A stretch of 64,000 bases of DNA from Theobroma cacao (lineage: Eukaryota > Streptophyta > Magnoliopsida > Malvales > Malvaceae), in NCBI RefSeq assembly GCF_000208745.1, contig NC_030850.1, positions 13,597,473 to 13,661,472 on the forward strand. Reading direction: 5' to 3'. The position numbers were made by a program, and so were the translations under genes. Below the pieces are notes generated by a model. The model did no database searches. It was not told where the DNA came from and saw only the letters and a program-made list of their open reading frames with translations. Positions 35,363-47,771 of the stretch are shown here, one piece after another (position 1 is the stretch's first letter; each line of letters starts with the position of its first letter).

Positions 35363-35984
35363 TGAAAGGGCATCTTTAGTGAAGCGGACTCCTGGGAAGT
35401 AGGGATTTCGAAATGGTACATGGAGATGTGTGGTTGTCGTGACTGAGTAATTGGTCAGAGGATAACGATGATTTCCCCAAGATTTATTTCCTTTTTTGTT
35501 TGGTAAAATTTTATTTATTTCCTATTTTGATTTATTAGTGTTATTCTTTACCTTGTACGTATCATTTATTACTTTTGTTTTTGGTAAATATTTTTTTATT
35601 TCCTTTTTTCTTTTTTTTGAAAATTAAAGAGGAATTTCATTAAACGAGGAGGGAAGAACTTTTTTCCCCCTCTACTCAAAGACAAATGTCATCCTTATCT
35701 ACATAGCACCGACGTACTGGTTGGTATACTCACATCCAGATCAGTATACCTTCTCCATATCTCGTCCTTTGATTTCGTCCTGAACAGATACGAGAAAGAG
35801 ACCAAAAGAAACTGTGATTCCTACCCATTTACAAAGCTGACCCCAACTGAAAAACGTACATCCATAAACCAAATCATTTCTCCCTATGCAGAACATCCCA
35901 TTTCTCATAACAAATCTAACAGCGTCGTATTGTCCTGCATCCCACAAGGAAACAGAGGAAGATCCAGACATTAAACAGCACAAC
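35363..35984. other. IGPS upstream region
   Basis: 5' flank of the IGPS gene, then T-rich sequence. No promoter element can be assigned with confidence. Confidence 0.35.
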
Positions 35985-36320
35985 TTAATTAAAAACCCGC
36001 AGCATGTCTGATTGGAGTTGAACTCCCTCTTTTGCAAGACTGTCAGTCCTCTGGTTTGCCTCACGTTTGATGTGATGAATCTCCCAATCTCCTAGCTTCT
36101 CTTTCATCCTCTCAATCTGTATCAACCTTTTACGCATCCTCCAAGGCGCTTCAACCGGTGACTGAATCCATTTCACCACATTACCCGAATCACTTTCAAT
36201 AGCAAGTTTGTGATCATCATTCGAGCTTGAAACCGCGAATATCATCATTGCTTCCTTCACTGCTCTAACCTCTGCCAAGTTTGAATCAGCAATGCCAATG
36301 GATTTTGCAAAGATAATCAT
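35985..36320 (-). pseudogene. RNase H-like (RVT_3) remnant
   Basis: About 111 residues of the RNase H-like fold seen in plant non-LTR retrotransposons and derived proteins: NLAEVRAVKEAMMIF, LAIESDSGNVVKWI and WEIHHIKREANQRTDSLAKEG. The first catalytic Asp strand (the DG of the family) is missing, so it is a fragment. No reverse transcriptase is seen nearby. Confidence 0.6.
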
Positions 36321-36925
36321 CGGTTCTCCTTTAAAAATAAATATTGTTAACTTTTTTTAATTAAAAAATTAAATTCGAAACCTATTGTTTTAGATAAGAA
36401 TCATACATTAATTAATAAGTCAAATATCCGAATATATATTTCGTGTAAACTTGTTTTAATTTGTTCTTAATAATGATCTCCAGCTATACAATGAGAGATT
36501 TTTTTTTCTTGTTTCCTAAATTTCAATCATTTGTCGACACATCTCCAACATTACCACTCCTATGATATAATACAAGTCAAAAACAAAGGTGATCAAACCT
36601 GTTGGGTTGAGGACCAAGCTTTCATGCACCATTGGGCACGCATGGTGGAGTTCATAAATCACACATTTAGATCAATCAATGCCTGTATATGCAAGCAACA
36701 TTACAAGCAACGTTTGCAGATAATGTAAGTAACTTAAAAAAGAGTTGCTTCTTTATAGGGATTCATGTCAGAACATTACATTGTTACATTGAACGGGACA
36801 GAATTTCTGTAAGTTGCCTTGCCTCACTTTAACTCCCTAGGTTTGAGTTTACAGCAGAACTCCACCAGACATAAACTAACTCTGTTCATCCCCAAAACCA
36901 AGAACAGGCCGCATGAAGGAAACCT
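36321..36925. other. Intergenic, 3' flank of the SET gene
   Basis: AT-rich sequence, then the probable 3' UTR of the minus-strand SET gene. No feature recognised. Confidence 0.4.
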
Positions 36926-39900
36926 TTATTTAAAAATGTTTTGCAATCCATCGAAGATCCTTAAAGCTCTCAGTTCACCACTCCTCATATCCCTCAATCT
37001 CCTCCTCAGTATCTGGAACCGTTTACATAAGCAGAATGAAGCAGATGCATCAGGTCAGGAAGCAAGATATAAATTATTTAGCAGCAGTATATGCTCCTAA
37101 CTTCATGGTATAAATTCCTTATTTTCATGAAACAATATGCCCAGTACCTAGAACATGCAACATCTAACATTTTGCACTGATGAATCCTTGGCATACTCAA
37201 GACCTTAATTCAGTGAACATAAGTGGTGGGATTTGATAGACAGAATATGAAGTACTTCAATTCTAAAGCAACCAAAAAATGAGTACTTCACTCAATAACA
37301 ACGGAAAAACACTGTGCCTAAGCAGATTACTAACTCAAAACTCAGCATCCAATCGAGGGAGCTCAAACAACAGATTGTAAGTGATATGTTATGAAACAAG
37401 TATCAACAGAGATGTGCTAAATAACTTAAAAAGAAATTTGAAAAATCAAAGGAGGTTTAGTCTTACATGTTGAGCACGAAATAGTATTCTCTGCTCACTT
37501 GTACATAAATCTACTGCTAGCTGTTTCAGAAACACTCCTCGGTTTAGTTGCTTTGGAGATGTCACATCCAAATCCATGGAGCCACTTGCCTATAAAAGAA
37601 ATTACCAAGAATTGCACACTGAATATGAGGTATTTAAGACGAGCCCTATCTATATCAAATTAACCCTTTTTCATTTTTATGGTAATTTCAATCTAAGTAA
37701 AGTTTTCCAAGTTCTGAAAAAATGATATTTCTCTCACCTGCAAGAATTTGGAGTATTTTGATATGCTTGACTCGCAACTGTCAAGAATAAATTGTAGTGC
37801 TTTTTCTTCAATTTCAGGGTATCTTAAGTCCTTCTTGGTTGTAGATTTATTTGATGCTGCGGCAGCCATCTGGAGAAGCAACCATTAGGAGTTCAATAAT
37901 CAAAATTTATTCCATGATTTAGAGGATAGAGTTCTCATACCTCTTCAAACTGTGGGCTCATGCTTGGAGGGCTGACTGCCAGGTTAGCATATGCCATTAA
38001 CTCCAGTGGCCAACCAGTGATTTGTATAGGATAACACTGAGAACTGCCAGAAAGGTTCACAGATTTGAAATAAGAAATTAAAATGTGAAAAAAACTAAAT
38101 ATAGATAACAGAGGAAGCACAAATGATAAACAATGTCCGAGAACTAAGCTTCTTCAGAAGATAAAAAGATACAATCATTACCACAGATATTTAATCATTT
38201 AGCTAAGAAATGGAATAAATTTAACTCCCTAATGAATCAACCCCAAAAATCTAGGACTACTAAAACAAGATTAAATTAAAAAATGAGTAAAAAACATTTA
38301 TCCAGCTTACGCAGACAATCCATGCTTCCTTAAAGCTTCCAACTTCTCCTTATAACATTTGTCATATTTTTTAAGCGATAGAGGTAGCTCTACTGAATCA
38401 CTAGGATTTGTGCCCTCTTTTGGAACAAATCCATAAGATAACAACAGCTCTCCATTAGATTTTTTGCCATATGATATGAAAACCTGCATAAAATGATGGA
38501 AGCCATCTATAAGACATTTCAAACTTTGCCAACTAACATGATATTAGTGGTCCAAACTCCAAACTCTGAGGTTGTTCATGCTTACAACAGATTAGCACAT
38601 TTATGATCATTAAGAAACTGATTTATAATATTTTACTTTAAAGGGTCAATCCTAGCTTCAAAATGTACCAAGCAAATATGGTGTTCAACTGTGAGAACAA
38701 AATTTATAAGTATCTTAACATACAGGAATGTATGTAAGGATACATATATAGTGTGCGTGTGTGCAGGCACTCCTGCACAAGTGCAAATTATAATATAAGT
38801 TATATATATATATGACGTACATTCTTGGAAGAAGTAGTAATCGTTTAAAGAAAATTATTAATGACAACCAAATAAATCTGAAATATTTTAGCAACTGGCT
38901 TTTTTGGAAGAAGTAGTAATCTTTTAAATAACAATATTAATGACAACAAAGATTGATATAAGTTATATGTATGATGAACATTTCTTGGAAGAAGTAGTAA
39001 TCTTTTAAAGAAAATCATTAATGACGACCAAATAATAATTTAAGTTCTATGTATGATGTACATTGCTCTCCCTTCACATCCATAGTCATATAAGAAAAGT
39101 AAACAAAAAATCTTTCAGCAACAACTTTATTATTGCTCTAATCTTCTATGATCCCTATGATCAAATAATATATATGTCAAAATCTCATTTACCTGCTCAC
39201 CTGGCTGATAAGCCCGATCTGTTGCAAAGACAACCCCCTGTGATGATTTGTCATAATCCAAAAATGTTTCCACCTTAACCAGAAAAAGACAAGTGAAGGT
39301 ACTGATTAGATTAATTATATATCTTGTATGCATCCTTTAAAAAAGAGAGACTTCTTTGTACCTCACAGCTATGGTTGAGCATATCTGCCCAAGGAACCAA
39401 GGCAACCTTTTCATCCATTGAAGGCAGCCTCACCTGTTTTTAACAGCAAAATGACAGTTTTAACGTTTCCATTCTTAGAAATCAACTATCCTCTCCTGCA
39501 CTTTGTGTTAAACCTCTAAATTAAGCCCCAATTACAGAACATTTACAATGCAAAATTGCATGTAATAAAGTCACAGAGTTAGTGGTATCAAAGCAGACTT
39601 GAGAAGTACAGCATCATTTACCTCTTTCGTTAAATTTTAAGGCAGAGATATATAATTTCAAATAATTTATTCTAAAAAAAAATTCAAAGCCGTTTAGCAT
39701 TGCTACTGGCATACGTAAACATTTTCCAGGTGACCTGGTCAAGGATTTAAAATTTGAGAATTTTAAGAAAAACACAAAAACATAAAATTAAGAACTTGCT
39801 CACTCTGATAACTGACTTAATTTCTAGACAGAATTGTGGGATCAATTAGTACTGCACAACAAATTATTTAATTTTTCAAAAAATGGAAAAGAACTTGTCC

Positions 39901-42900
39901 AAAAACCCAACTATGATTTGAATTGTTTAAGACAGTTGAGGTTAGCATCCATTATAACATTTCTAAGTTTAAGCTTACTTACCAATCGTGAGAAAAGAAT
40001 GCCAAAGGACCATCTGAATGTCTCCATATTGAATACCTGCAAATCATTTATAATAGAAAATAAAGAAAAGAAGGCATTTTCCATGATCTAACAGCCACAG
40101 GATGTAAGCACAATCTTGGAAATTCAGATGAAATGCATTGGGGTAGAATGCCAACACCCCCCCTGTTGAATCTAAAATCAAAATCTAAGGAATGAGGATA
40201 TTTGCAAGAAAGGTTGGCAGTACAACATACAAATTAATTTCCATTACTGAAAACATATATTTCCATTAGTAATTTAGCTCGAGGAGAAAAGTTTGGATAA
40301 CAAAAAAGTGATATTTCCTTGCTAATTGAACTTAAAAGAAAAGCTATCATTTGCCAAGAAGCTATATGTAAAGATGTTCCATGTGCCTTATTAGAGAAAT
40401 TGATAACTTTATGATATAGAATTATTTGAGCTTAATTTTAATAGCAATTTAAACTAGTTTTTGTAGTAATACATAAAAATTAATAAATTTTATTTAATTA
40501 TTTTAAATTAATTAATTTCGGTGAGTCAATCTAATCTTAATTAATTTTATGCTTAAATTGGTGTTAATGAGATTAAGATAGATTGTTATTGATTTATTTG
40601 TGCTTTTGTAGGTGTTTGATGAAAGAAGAATTTTAGTGAAAAAAGAAGAGCAATTTCAAGATGTAAACTTTCACTGCATATGTTTCGGTATTTCAGCCAT
40701 AACTCTCTCTACAAAGCTTCAAATGAAGCGATTTTTGAACCATTGAAAAGATAAGAGAAAAAGCTACAACTTTCATAGTTACTACTTTGCCCAGTTGGGC
40801 TTGAAATGTAGTCAAAAATCTTATCGAAATCAACACACTGCAACAGTCCTAGAACAATTACGATTTCTGTTAATTAATTGGGTAAGATTGCGACTCACGT
40901 AGTCTGATGAGGAAATCTTGATTGGAATTGACTTCTCTTTTCACCTAATTTGGCCTAATTTTAAAACCCTATAAAAACAACTTTTCGAAGGACTTTTAAA
41001 AAAAGAGAAAAGAGAAACACCAGATTGACAGCTGAGTGTCAAGGCACAAAGTTATTGAAATTAATCAGAATTTGAAAGATACAAGGAGATTTGGAGATCA
41101 AGAATACAATTTTTGAGTTTTTCTATCTTTTTGTTACTTTCTTATTTTTTCTTAGTTTGATTTGAATGTTTAAACTTTATTCAATGATGATATGTGATTG
41201 GATGAGGAATTAAATTATTAGTTTAAGATTATAATTGACCTCAATATGTAGTTTGAATTATTTATCTCTCTTTTATGTTTGATAGATTTAAATTGTTTAT
41301 TTTATTTTGTTCTTAATACTTCTGATTGACTGATCACCAATCAGATTGAATTGAAAACCTATGTTGAGCTTTGACGAAAAAGATTAAAATAGACCTTAAA
41401 TAGAATAGCATATTATCGAATACAGTTAGTTGATTAGATGGTTTGATTTGCATATAAAGTAGACGTACACTTATAAGCCATACGTAGCTAAAATTAGAGC
41501 AAAAACTTAATGAATCTTTCTTCAATATAATTTGCATAGATATATAGGTGACGTTTGGTCATTTATAATACAATGTGATTACAAGTAATATGATTGCAAA
41601 TAATGTGATTTCAGGAAAAATAATATTACAGAGTTTAGTATACAAACAAAATAATGATTAAAATGCATAAAAGATAACATTGCAATGTTTGATTTACAAG
41701 TACTTTGCTAGGAATGTAACATTAACTTTCGAAATTATCCCTATTTATTAAAATAAAAGTTTAATATACATGTATTTTTTATTGTTAATTTTTATATAAT
41801 GCCATCTTTTAAATATATTTTTAATGTCATATATTTTATTTTTATTTTATATTATAATATTATATTTTTATTTTTATTTCTTTAAGATAATTTTTGCATT
41901 ATATATTTATTTTAATTTCTTTTAACTATATTATGTAAATTTTAATTTCTTATATTTTATTTTATTTTAATTTTTAATTTTTATATTATATATTATATAT
42001 TTAATTTTAATATTTTTTTATTTTAATTATAACATTACAAAATGTTTTTAACAAAGTAATAAAATTGAGAGATAAAAATATCTTTAATAACATTGTAAAG
42101 TGCAATGTAATGTGATTATATTGCAATCTTACATTACAGTGGTCTGTTGCAAAATAAACACTGTAATATAATTTAATTGGACACATTGCAGGGAATGTGC
42201 TCACTTATCTCATACCAAACGCAACCAAGTAAATTAGTTGAAAGAGATATTTTTATAAGAAAATCGATCGATACTTGTAAATATTTTAAGACTCTAGGTT
42301 AGCAACTTAACCCAGTAAACTAAGTTAAGAGAGAGATAATATCCAAATGAAGTATTAAAAGATATCATATTCTTAGGTTTGATAATCACTAGAAATAATT
42401 TTTTTGATATATTAGTTTTAATTATTAGTTTATTATTTTTATTTTTTTAAAATTTTAATTATTTAGATGAAATTAAGATGTATTAATTTTAGTAGTTAAT
42501 AATAAAGATTAATTCAATTCTCTATGAGATCGACACTTTACTCATCTCTATATTATCTTTGTGATACGTATACTTATATGGATAAAAAATTGAACAGCAG
42601 AAACTTCATAGAATGGTAGCATCATATGAATGCTTCAAGTAGCAGAAATGTAGGTGTGCACTATAGAACAAGTACCTCTTCAGGGAATAAATCAGGATAC
42701 TTGGAAAATATCCTGAGTCTTAAATCATTGTATCTGCATGAAACATGAAAGAAAATGATCAGAAGCAAATTAGAACATTGTATACTAAGGAATAAGTCAG
42801 CAGTAATATGAGCATATAAACCAATAACCAAATATGAAACAAGAGCAACCGGTAGGGAGCCATACGTTCCAATGACATTAGTAACTCTTTCAATCGCCCG

Positions 42901-43822
42901 CTGCCTAATCTGCGAAGCTTCTAGATACCTGTCTAGTTCTGCACGTGTCCTGAAACGATACAGAGAGACTGTAGAGGGAAAAACTGAGAGTAGACCCTTT
43001 CTGTAGCAAGGTAAAACTCTTGAGAGCTCTACCATGTGAACAAGTACAGAAGAAAAAACAACTCACCAGTACAAGAGTGAATAAGGCTGTCGGGGTAGGG
43101 CGGATATGTAATTGCTCCATCTTGAAGATTTACTGGAACTTGCTTCACTAATAAGATAGGTTGCTATAAGTGGCCAATCTGGAACAGAGTACTGTTTTAA
43201 TACTTGACCAGCCTCTGGGGAACTCCACTCCTGTGCATACAAAAATCACAGCAGCGCAGCCCTTATTAACTAAAATTAAAGACAGAATTATAATGTTCAA
43301 ACCAATTAACGTCTTTAATACTGGGCATATTTCAAAGCATGTATCTGATTGCATATTTAACTCAAAACTACCAAACCCAGATATAATAACATTGAAAACT
43401 GATCACAGAAAAAGGAATTGCTAATAACTTACTGAATCTGCAGTGATGAAAAGCGAGGGAGGCACAAAGAGAAGCTTCTCCCCCTTCCTGATATTCTTCA
43501 AAGCAACCAATCCTCTCTCCCCTATGTCCACTTTGTCTATAGCCATCTTCTGTGGAGGCAAGCCTGAATCTGACAACCATTTTTGAAGATCCTCAGCGTT
43601 CTCCAAGGAATCAATATCGCAGCCCCAAGGGACTTCCTGTGTCGTATTCGACGACGTCGTCCTGGTTTCGCTTGTGGAAACTGAGCATTGAACTACTGAG
43701 CGTTCTTTCTTGAAACTAAGCGAAGGGAAGGTGTGACTGTGAGAGTGACGTAGCTTGTGGTGGAGTTGTGGAGAGAACGTTGGGAGGAGGGTAGCGTGGA
43801 AGATCCTAGAAGCTTCGGCCAT
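36926..43822 (-). CDS. SET-domain protein methyltransferase, Rubisco-methyltransferase-like
   Basis: Protein lysine methyltransferase of the SETD3/LSMT class with a probable transit peptide (Met 43822, MAEASRIFHATLLPTF). Twelve exons: 43822-43433, 43230-43067, 42949-42866, 42733-42676, 40036-39983, 39433-39362, 39273-39193, 38483-38311, 38043-37941, 37869-37738, 37589-37467, 37012-36926; 1521 nt, 506 residues. SET core: GERGLVALKNIRKGEKLLFV, WSFGILFSRLV, VPWADMLNHSCE (AdoMet-binding NHSC), YQPGEQVFISYGKKSNGELLLSYGF. The Rubis-subs-bind domain ends RAQHILRRRLRDMRSGELRA. It is closer to my recollection of Arabidopsis At3g07670 than to the Rubisco LSMT At1g14030, so the substrate is unknown. The start codon could also be Met 43894. 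Intact. Confidence 0.9.
38815..39040 (-). repeat. Degenerate tandem repeat in a SET-gene intron
   Basis: GGAAGAAGTAGTAATCTTTTAAA followed by AATTATTAATGACAACCAAA occurs about three times, near 38827, 38909 and 38990, with drifting spacers. It lies inside the intron between exons 39193-39273 and 38311-38483. Confidence 0.65.
40420..42640 (+). mobile_element. LTR-retrotransposon-derived insert in the SET-gene intron
   Basis: The intron between exons 42676-42733 and 39983-40036 is 2.6 kb. Its interior has the style of a long plant LTR: a block on cell-wall-like text (GCTACAACTTTCATAG, CCTATAAAAAC TATA-like box at about 40970) and a downstream segment CTATGAGATCGACACTTTAC followed by TTTGTGATACGTATAC (about 42520-42570), a motif recurrent in plant gypsy LTR/leader regions. 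No gag or pol coding sequence, and the exact ends and target duplications were not found, so solo LTR or LARD cannot be separated. Confidence 0.45.
41547..42228. mobile_element. MITE nested inside the LTR-like insert
   Basis: Left end GGTGACGTTTGGTC and right end, reverse-complemented, GGTTGCGTTTGGTA form a short inverted repeat. The interior is very AT-rich, with AATGTGATTACAAG-type words near both sides. About 680 bp, non-coding. A target duplication is not obvious, so the superfamily is not assigned. Confidence 0.5.
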
Positions 43823-44213
43823 GGGTGGTGGGAACTCAGAAGGGGGCAACCCTATCTGACAAAATGGAAGGTGAAGATAGGAAGAGAATCCCAAGCGAGA
43901 GGCTCTGATTGTGCTTTAGTCGCTTTGACAGCTACAAATTTTTGCGCGGTTGTAACTCTTTGGCAACGACAACGTTTCGTTCCTTCTAGCTAAACACTAT
44001 AGTGTAAAGCGCAACGTTTTTGATCCACTTGTCTTTTTTCAAGCCGCACCTGACTGCAAGCAGGCAGCAATTTCCTTCTTGCTCATGCTTTATACCTTCG
44101 GATTTGGAAATATCTAAGCTCACTTTTTTAAGGCTCGTAAGAAAGAACGAATCCTCCTTCAGTTTTATGTAAAATCCTCAAAAACAGAAAAAAAAAATTC
44201 TTGTCTTTTCAAA
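43823..44213. promoter_or_regulatory. 391-bp head-to-head promoter region
   Basis: Separates the start codons of the minus-strand SET gene and the plus-strand plastid membrane protein gene. Both products look plastid-targeted, and no other sequence fits between them, so both 5' UTRs and core promoters must lie here. No individual element is claimed. Confidence 0.6.
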
Positions 44214-47200
44214 ATGTTGGCAAGCACCAATCTCATCTGTTGCAACTTCGCCCACTTGCCTCAAGACTCAACAAAGCTCAAAACTTCAATCCAAGCTAGA
44301 AACCTTAGCCAACAAAGTCTTCTACTTCTCAAAAGAACCTCAGTATTCCTTAAACCCCACAGTCGTCAGGCCTTAACTTTTCCATTTCATAGAAAGGGTG
44401 TTCTTCAAATATGTCGAAGTACCTTAAACACCCAGAATTCAGAGGAAGAAACAAGTCAGGATAAAGGGTCTTCAGTTGATAATGGTAAAGAAGGAAGGGA
44501 TTGGACAACCTCGATTTTGCTTTTTGTGTTGTATGGTGCTCTTATGTACTATGTTTTCAATCTCACACCTGACCAGACCCCGGTATTTTCTAATCCAACT
44601 TTGCTTTGGTTTTTTTAATTTTCTTTTTCTGTAAATGCCTTGTTGGTTTTTTTTTTTTTTGTTGGTTAGTTTGATTTGAAATTAAGATGGAATTTGCTAT
44701 TGTAGCTTTTATTGCCCATGATAGCTTACGTTTTCTTGGATGCTTTAGTATTCTATTTATGTACTGCTTTTCTCTTTCCTGCTGTGATTATTTTTTCGTA
44801 AATGTTTTCTTAACTGAAATATTAGAGCTAAAGTTTGGTTTATTCTGTAATATCGACAAGAGAGTTTACAGGCACTACCGGTATATAATATCCGATTAGG
44901 CCAATCTCTATTTCTCTATGCTGGAGTTTGTTCAATATGATTTTGTACTCTTCTTTGCGTTAACACACACATGCACACGAAAATAAATGACAACTTATTA
45001 TAACTACAGTCTTCAATGCCAAGTTTCTTTAAAAGTACACATTGCTTTTCAGATTGGAGGTTGTTAGTGCTTATTATAACTTATTATTACATGTATTTCA
45101 TGAGAGTAAACTATATATTTAAAGGAGAAGGTATGCATCATAAGGATATGATGATGTGATATCGTTCATATTCTCCCAATTATGCTGAATGCAATGAGTT
45201 TACAGAATTAGAAATTCTTAAAGTAATCAATTTATCATCTCAATTTAATGCTTACATGGACTATGAACTCTTTGCAGTCAAGAGACATGTATTTTTTTAA
45301 AAAGCTCCTGAATTTGAAGGGAGATGATGGCTTTAGGATGAATGAGGTTCTTGTCTCCCTATGGTATATTATGGGATTGTGGCCTTTGTTGTATAGCATG
45401 CTACTGCTTCCAACAGGCAGAAGGTATCTTCCACTTCTCTTACTAAGTTCTTTATACTATTTTCTGAACCTCTGATCCTCGTTATGTACTCCTTCCCCAC
45501 CCCCGCCTCCACCCCCTCTCTCTCTCTTCATATGAAAGGCAAAGATTATTGAAATGGATGATAATCAATTTTACCTTCTTGCAAGCACCTAAGCATTTGG
45601 CTTATTGGTTGGTACATGATTTCCCTGCTTTAAGAGCAAGGTTTGAATCCCCTTCCCCAATTTCAAAAATAAAAAGAAAAAAAAATTTACCTTCTTGCAA
45701 CAGCCATGAGGAAATTGGTAGGAAGATTTCGATTTAGTTTTGTTGGGTATGTCTTCTCTGCAGCAATGATCAGGACTCAGGACAAAGGGAAATTGCAAGC
45801 TGCTGTAGAAACCCTCTAATGATTAGTACTAGAATTTCAATAAGACCAACTTACTGGGTTCTTGTAGCTTTGACTCAAGAAACTATAAGTAAGCCAATGC
45901 TTCTAGGAATCTTTGAAGTTTTAAATATTTTGATTGTGATTAATAGAAATCTGATAAGACTAGAAGTCTATCTGTAATGGATGACTGCATGACCCCATAG
46001 CATCTATGACATTCATATTATGGTGCTTGTAATGAGGGGAAATGTTCAGTTGCCACAGGAACCTTCTAAAAGTTCCTCTTAAAGTAGAGCAGCCTAATGC
46101 ACAAGGCCCCCACATTGTGGGTCTGCAAATGTCAGATGTACATGGCCTTGCCCCTTTTTTCCCCAAAGAGGCTTACTGAGACTTGAATCCATGACCTTTA
46201 GGTCACAATGGAGCAATCTTATGATTTGTCAAACTCAACTCTTTAGTTAGAGTTAATTAATTCAATCATTCTAATTTAAGTTATTATTATATCTGCAGCT
46301 CAAGAAACAGCATTCCCGCCTGGCCATTTCTAGTACTTTCATGCTTTGGTGGTGCATATGCTCTTTTACCCTATTTTGTTCTATGGAGCCCACCACCACC
46401 ACCTGTTGAAGAAAATGAGCTCAAAAAATGGCCTTTGAATTTTCTAGAATCAAAATTAACTGCTGGGGTAAGTATTTCTATTTCTCCTTCTGCACAACCT
46501 TTTCTTATTTCCCTTTGTTCAAACTTCTTTAAACTGCTGAACACTGACAAGAGGATAATGTTATTTATAAGACTGACATGACCACATCAATATTGATTTC
46601 AAACTGAAACTATAATGTATAACCAAGTGGCTCGTTTCTTTAAAATATTCCAGTGAATCCTAATATCTTGTAGGCATGTATGAAACCTTTTATTCTCTAA
46701 TCAGTATTTATTTCCAAACTTAAACTTTATGTACTGCATCAGCCATATAGAGGATTTTTGGTACTATTTCAAATATATCTTTGTAATTGATATGCCTTAG
46801 CATCTTATTAGTTCCTTGGATGGAAGCATAGCTCGACATTATTCAGTCTGTATCGGATTCAGTAAAAATCCAACTGGTGAAAGGTTTAACCTAGTAGTCT
46901 GTTTTCTGCTAATTGTACCATCACCATCAAGCTGATTAGTCAGTTATCAATTGATGACTGCTTTTGGGAAGAGTCAATATCATTTGAGGGTTAAAAGCAG
47001 AGAACCCTAAGGAACCCACAGGCCCCAAGCTTTTGGTTTCTTTTTGGTCTCTCCACCTTTACTTTTTTTTTTTCATAAAACAGAATACTAATCCACTATC
47101 CAAATTCATTCTAGTGGAATAAAGCAAGCTCTTTGTCATCCTTGAACACCTTTTCCTTTCATTGATAGTAGAAAATTTTGTGTGTTCCTGATAATTTTGT

Positions 47201-47771
47201 TTAATGCAAAATTTGAAAATTAACTTCATTATACATCAGATTTCACTTGGTGCAGGAATAGGTTTAATCATTTATGCTGGTTTAGCAAATGCTGATGTTT
47301 GGAGAGAGTTTTGCCAGTACTTCAGGGAAAGCAAATTTGTAAGATTGTCAATCTCTGAATACTCATCATTGTTAGTTTGTTGTTATAATCTCATGGAGCT
47401 TAAAGTATATTTATGTTGGGAGTCAAATCTCTATTTGCAGATTCACATCACAAGCCTTGATTTTGGTGTACTATCTGCCTTTGCTCCTTTTTGGGTTTAT
47501 AATGATATGACTGCCCGTAAATGGTAAGACAATAGTGAGACTACTAAGCTCTTGCTTGAATGTAACCTTCAAAACCTCTATAAGAAGAGTTTATGAGGCG
47601 CGACATATTTGTTATGGTAATTCTTTTCGTATTTGCAGGTATGACAAAGGTTTTTGGCTTCTTCCCTTATCATTGGTGCCATTCTTAGGACCTGCTTTAT
47701 ATCTTGTCTTACGGCCATCACTATCAGAATTGCCTGTTACAGTCAGCCCCACTTCATCTGAGCAGAAGTAG
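44214..47771 (+). CDS. Plastid membrane protein, cyanobacterial DUF2834-like
   Basis: Six exons: 44214-44582, 45278-45423, 46299-46467, 47240-47338, 47441-47523, 47639-47771; 999 nt, 332 residues. The first 75 residues are Ser/Lys-rich like a transit peptide. Several hydrophobic segments follow: TSILLFVLYGALMYYVF, VSLWYIMGLWPLLYSMLLL, WPFLVLSCFGGAYALLPYFV, LGAGIGLIIYAGLA, and FWLLPLSLVPFLGPALYLVL. Soluble loops carry FFKKLLNLKGDDGF and SPPPPPVEENELKKW. The layout and HITSLDFGVLSAFAPFWVYND-like block resemble a family conserved in cyanobacteria and plastids, of unknown function; from memory the Arabidopsis counterpart is At2g04360. Probably thylakoid or envelope. Intron 2 holds two SINEs. Confidence 0.8.
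45585..45685 (+). mobile_element. tRNA-derived SINE with 15-bp target duplication
   Basis: TTTACCTTCTTGCAA occurs exactly at 45570-45584 and again at 45686-45700. Between them are a pol III A-box-like TGGCTTATTGGTTGG, a B box GGTTTGAATCCCC, and an A-rich tail. This is the signature of a SINE mobilised by LINE machinery. The perfect duplication suggests a recent insertion. Confidence 0.85.
46085..46245 (-). mobile_element. Au-like SINE, minus strand
   Basis: Read on the minus strand: GACCTAAAGGTCATGGATTC (B-box region), AAGTCTCAGTAAGCCTCTTT, GGGGCAAGGCCATGTACATC, CAGACCCACAATGTGGG, CCTTGTGCATTAGGCTGC. The order and words match the plant Au SINE family body and 3' end. The B box reads GGATTCAAGTC. 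It is diverged and its target duplication is not clear. Confidence 0.75.

Noticed and set aside
38310..38490. Assigning the SET protein as the Rubisco large-subunit methyltransferase itself
   Set aside because: Motifs and C-terminus fit a sister group better; the substrate is therefore left open.
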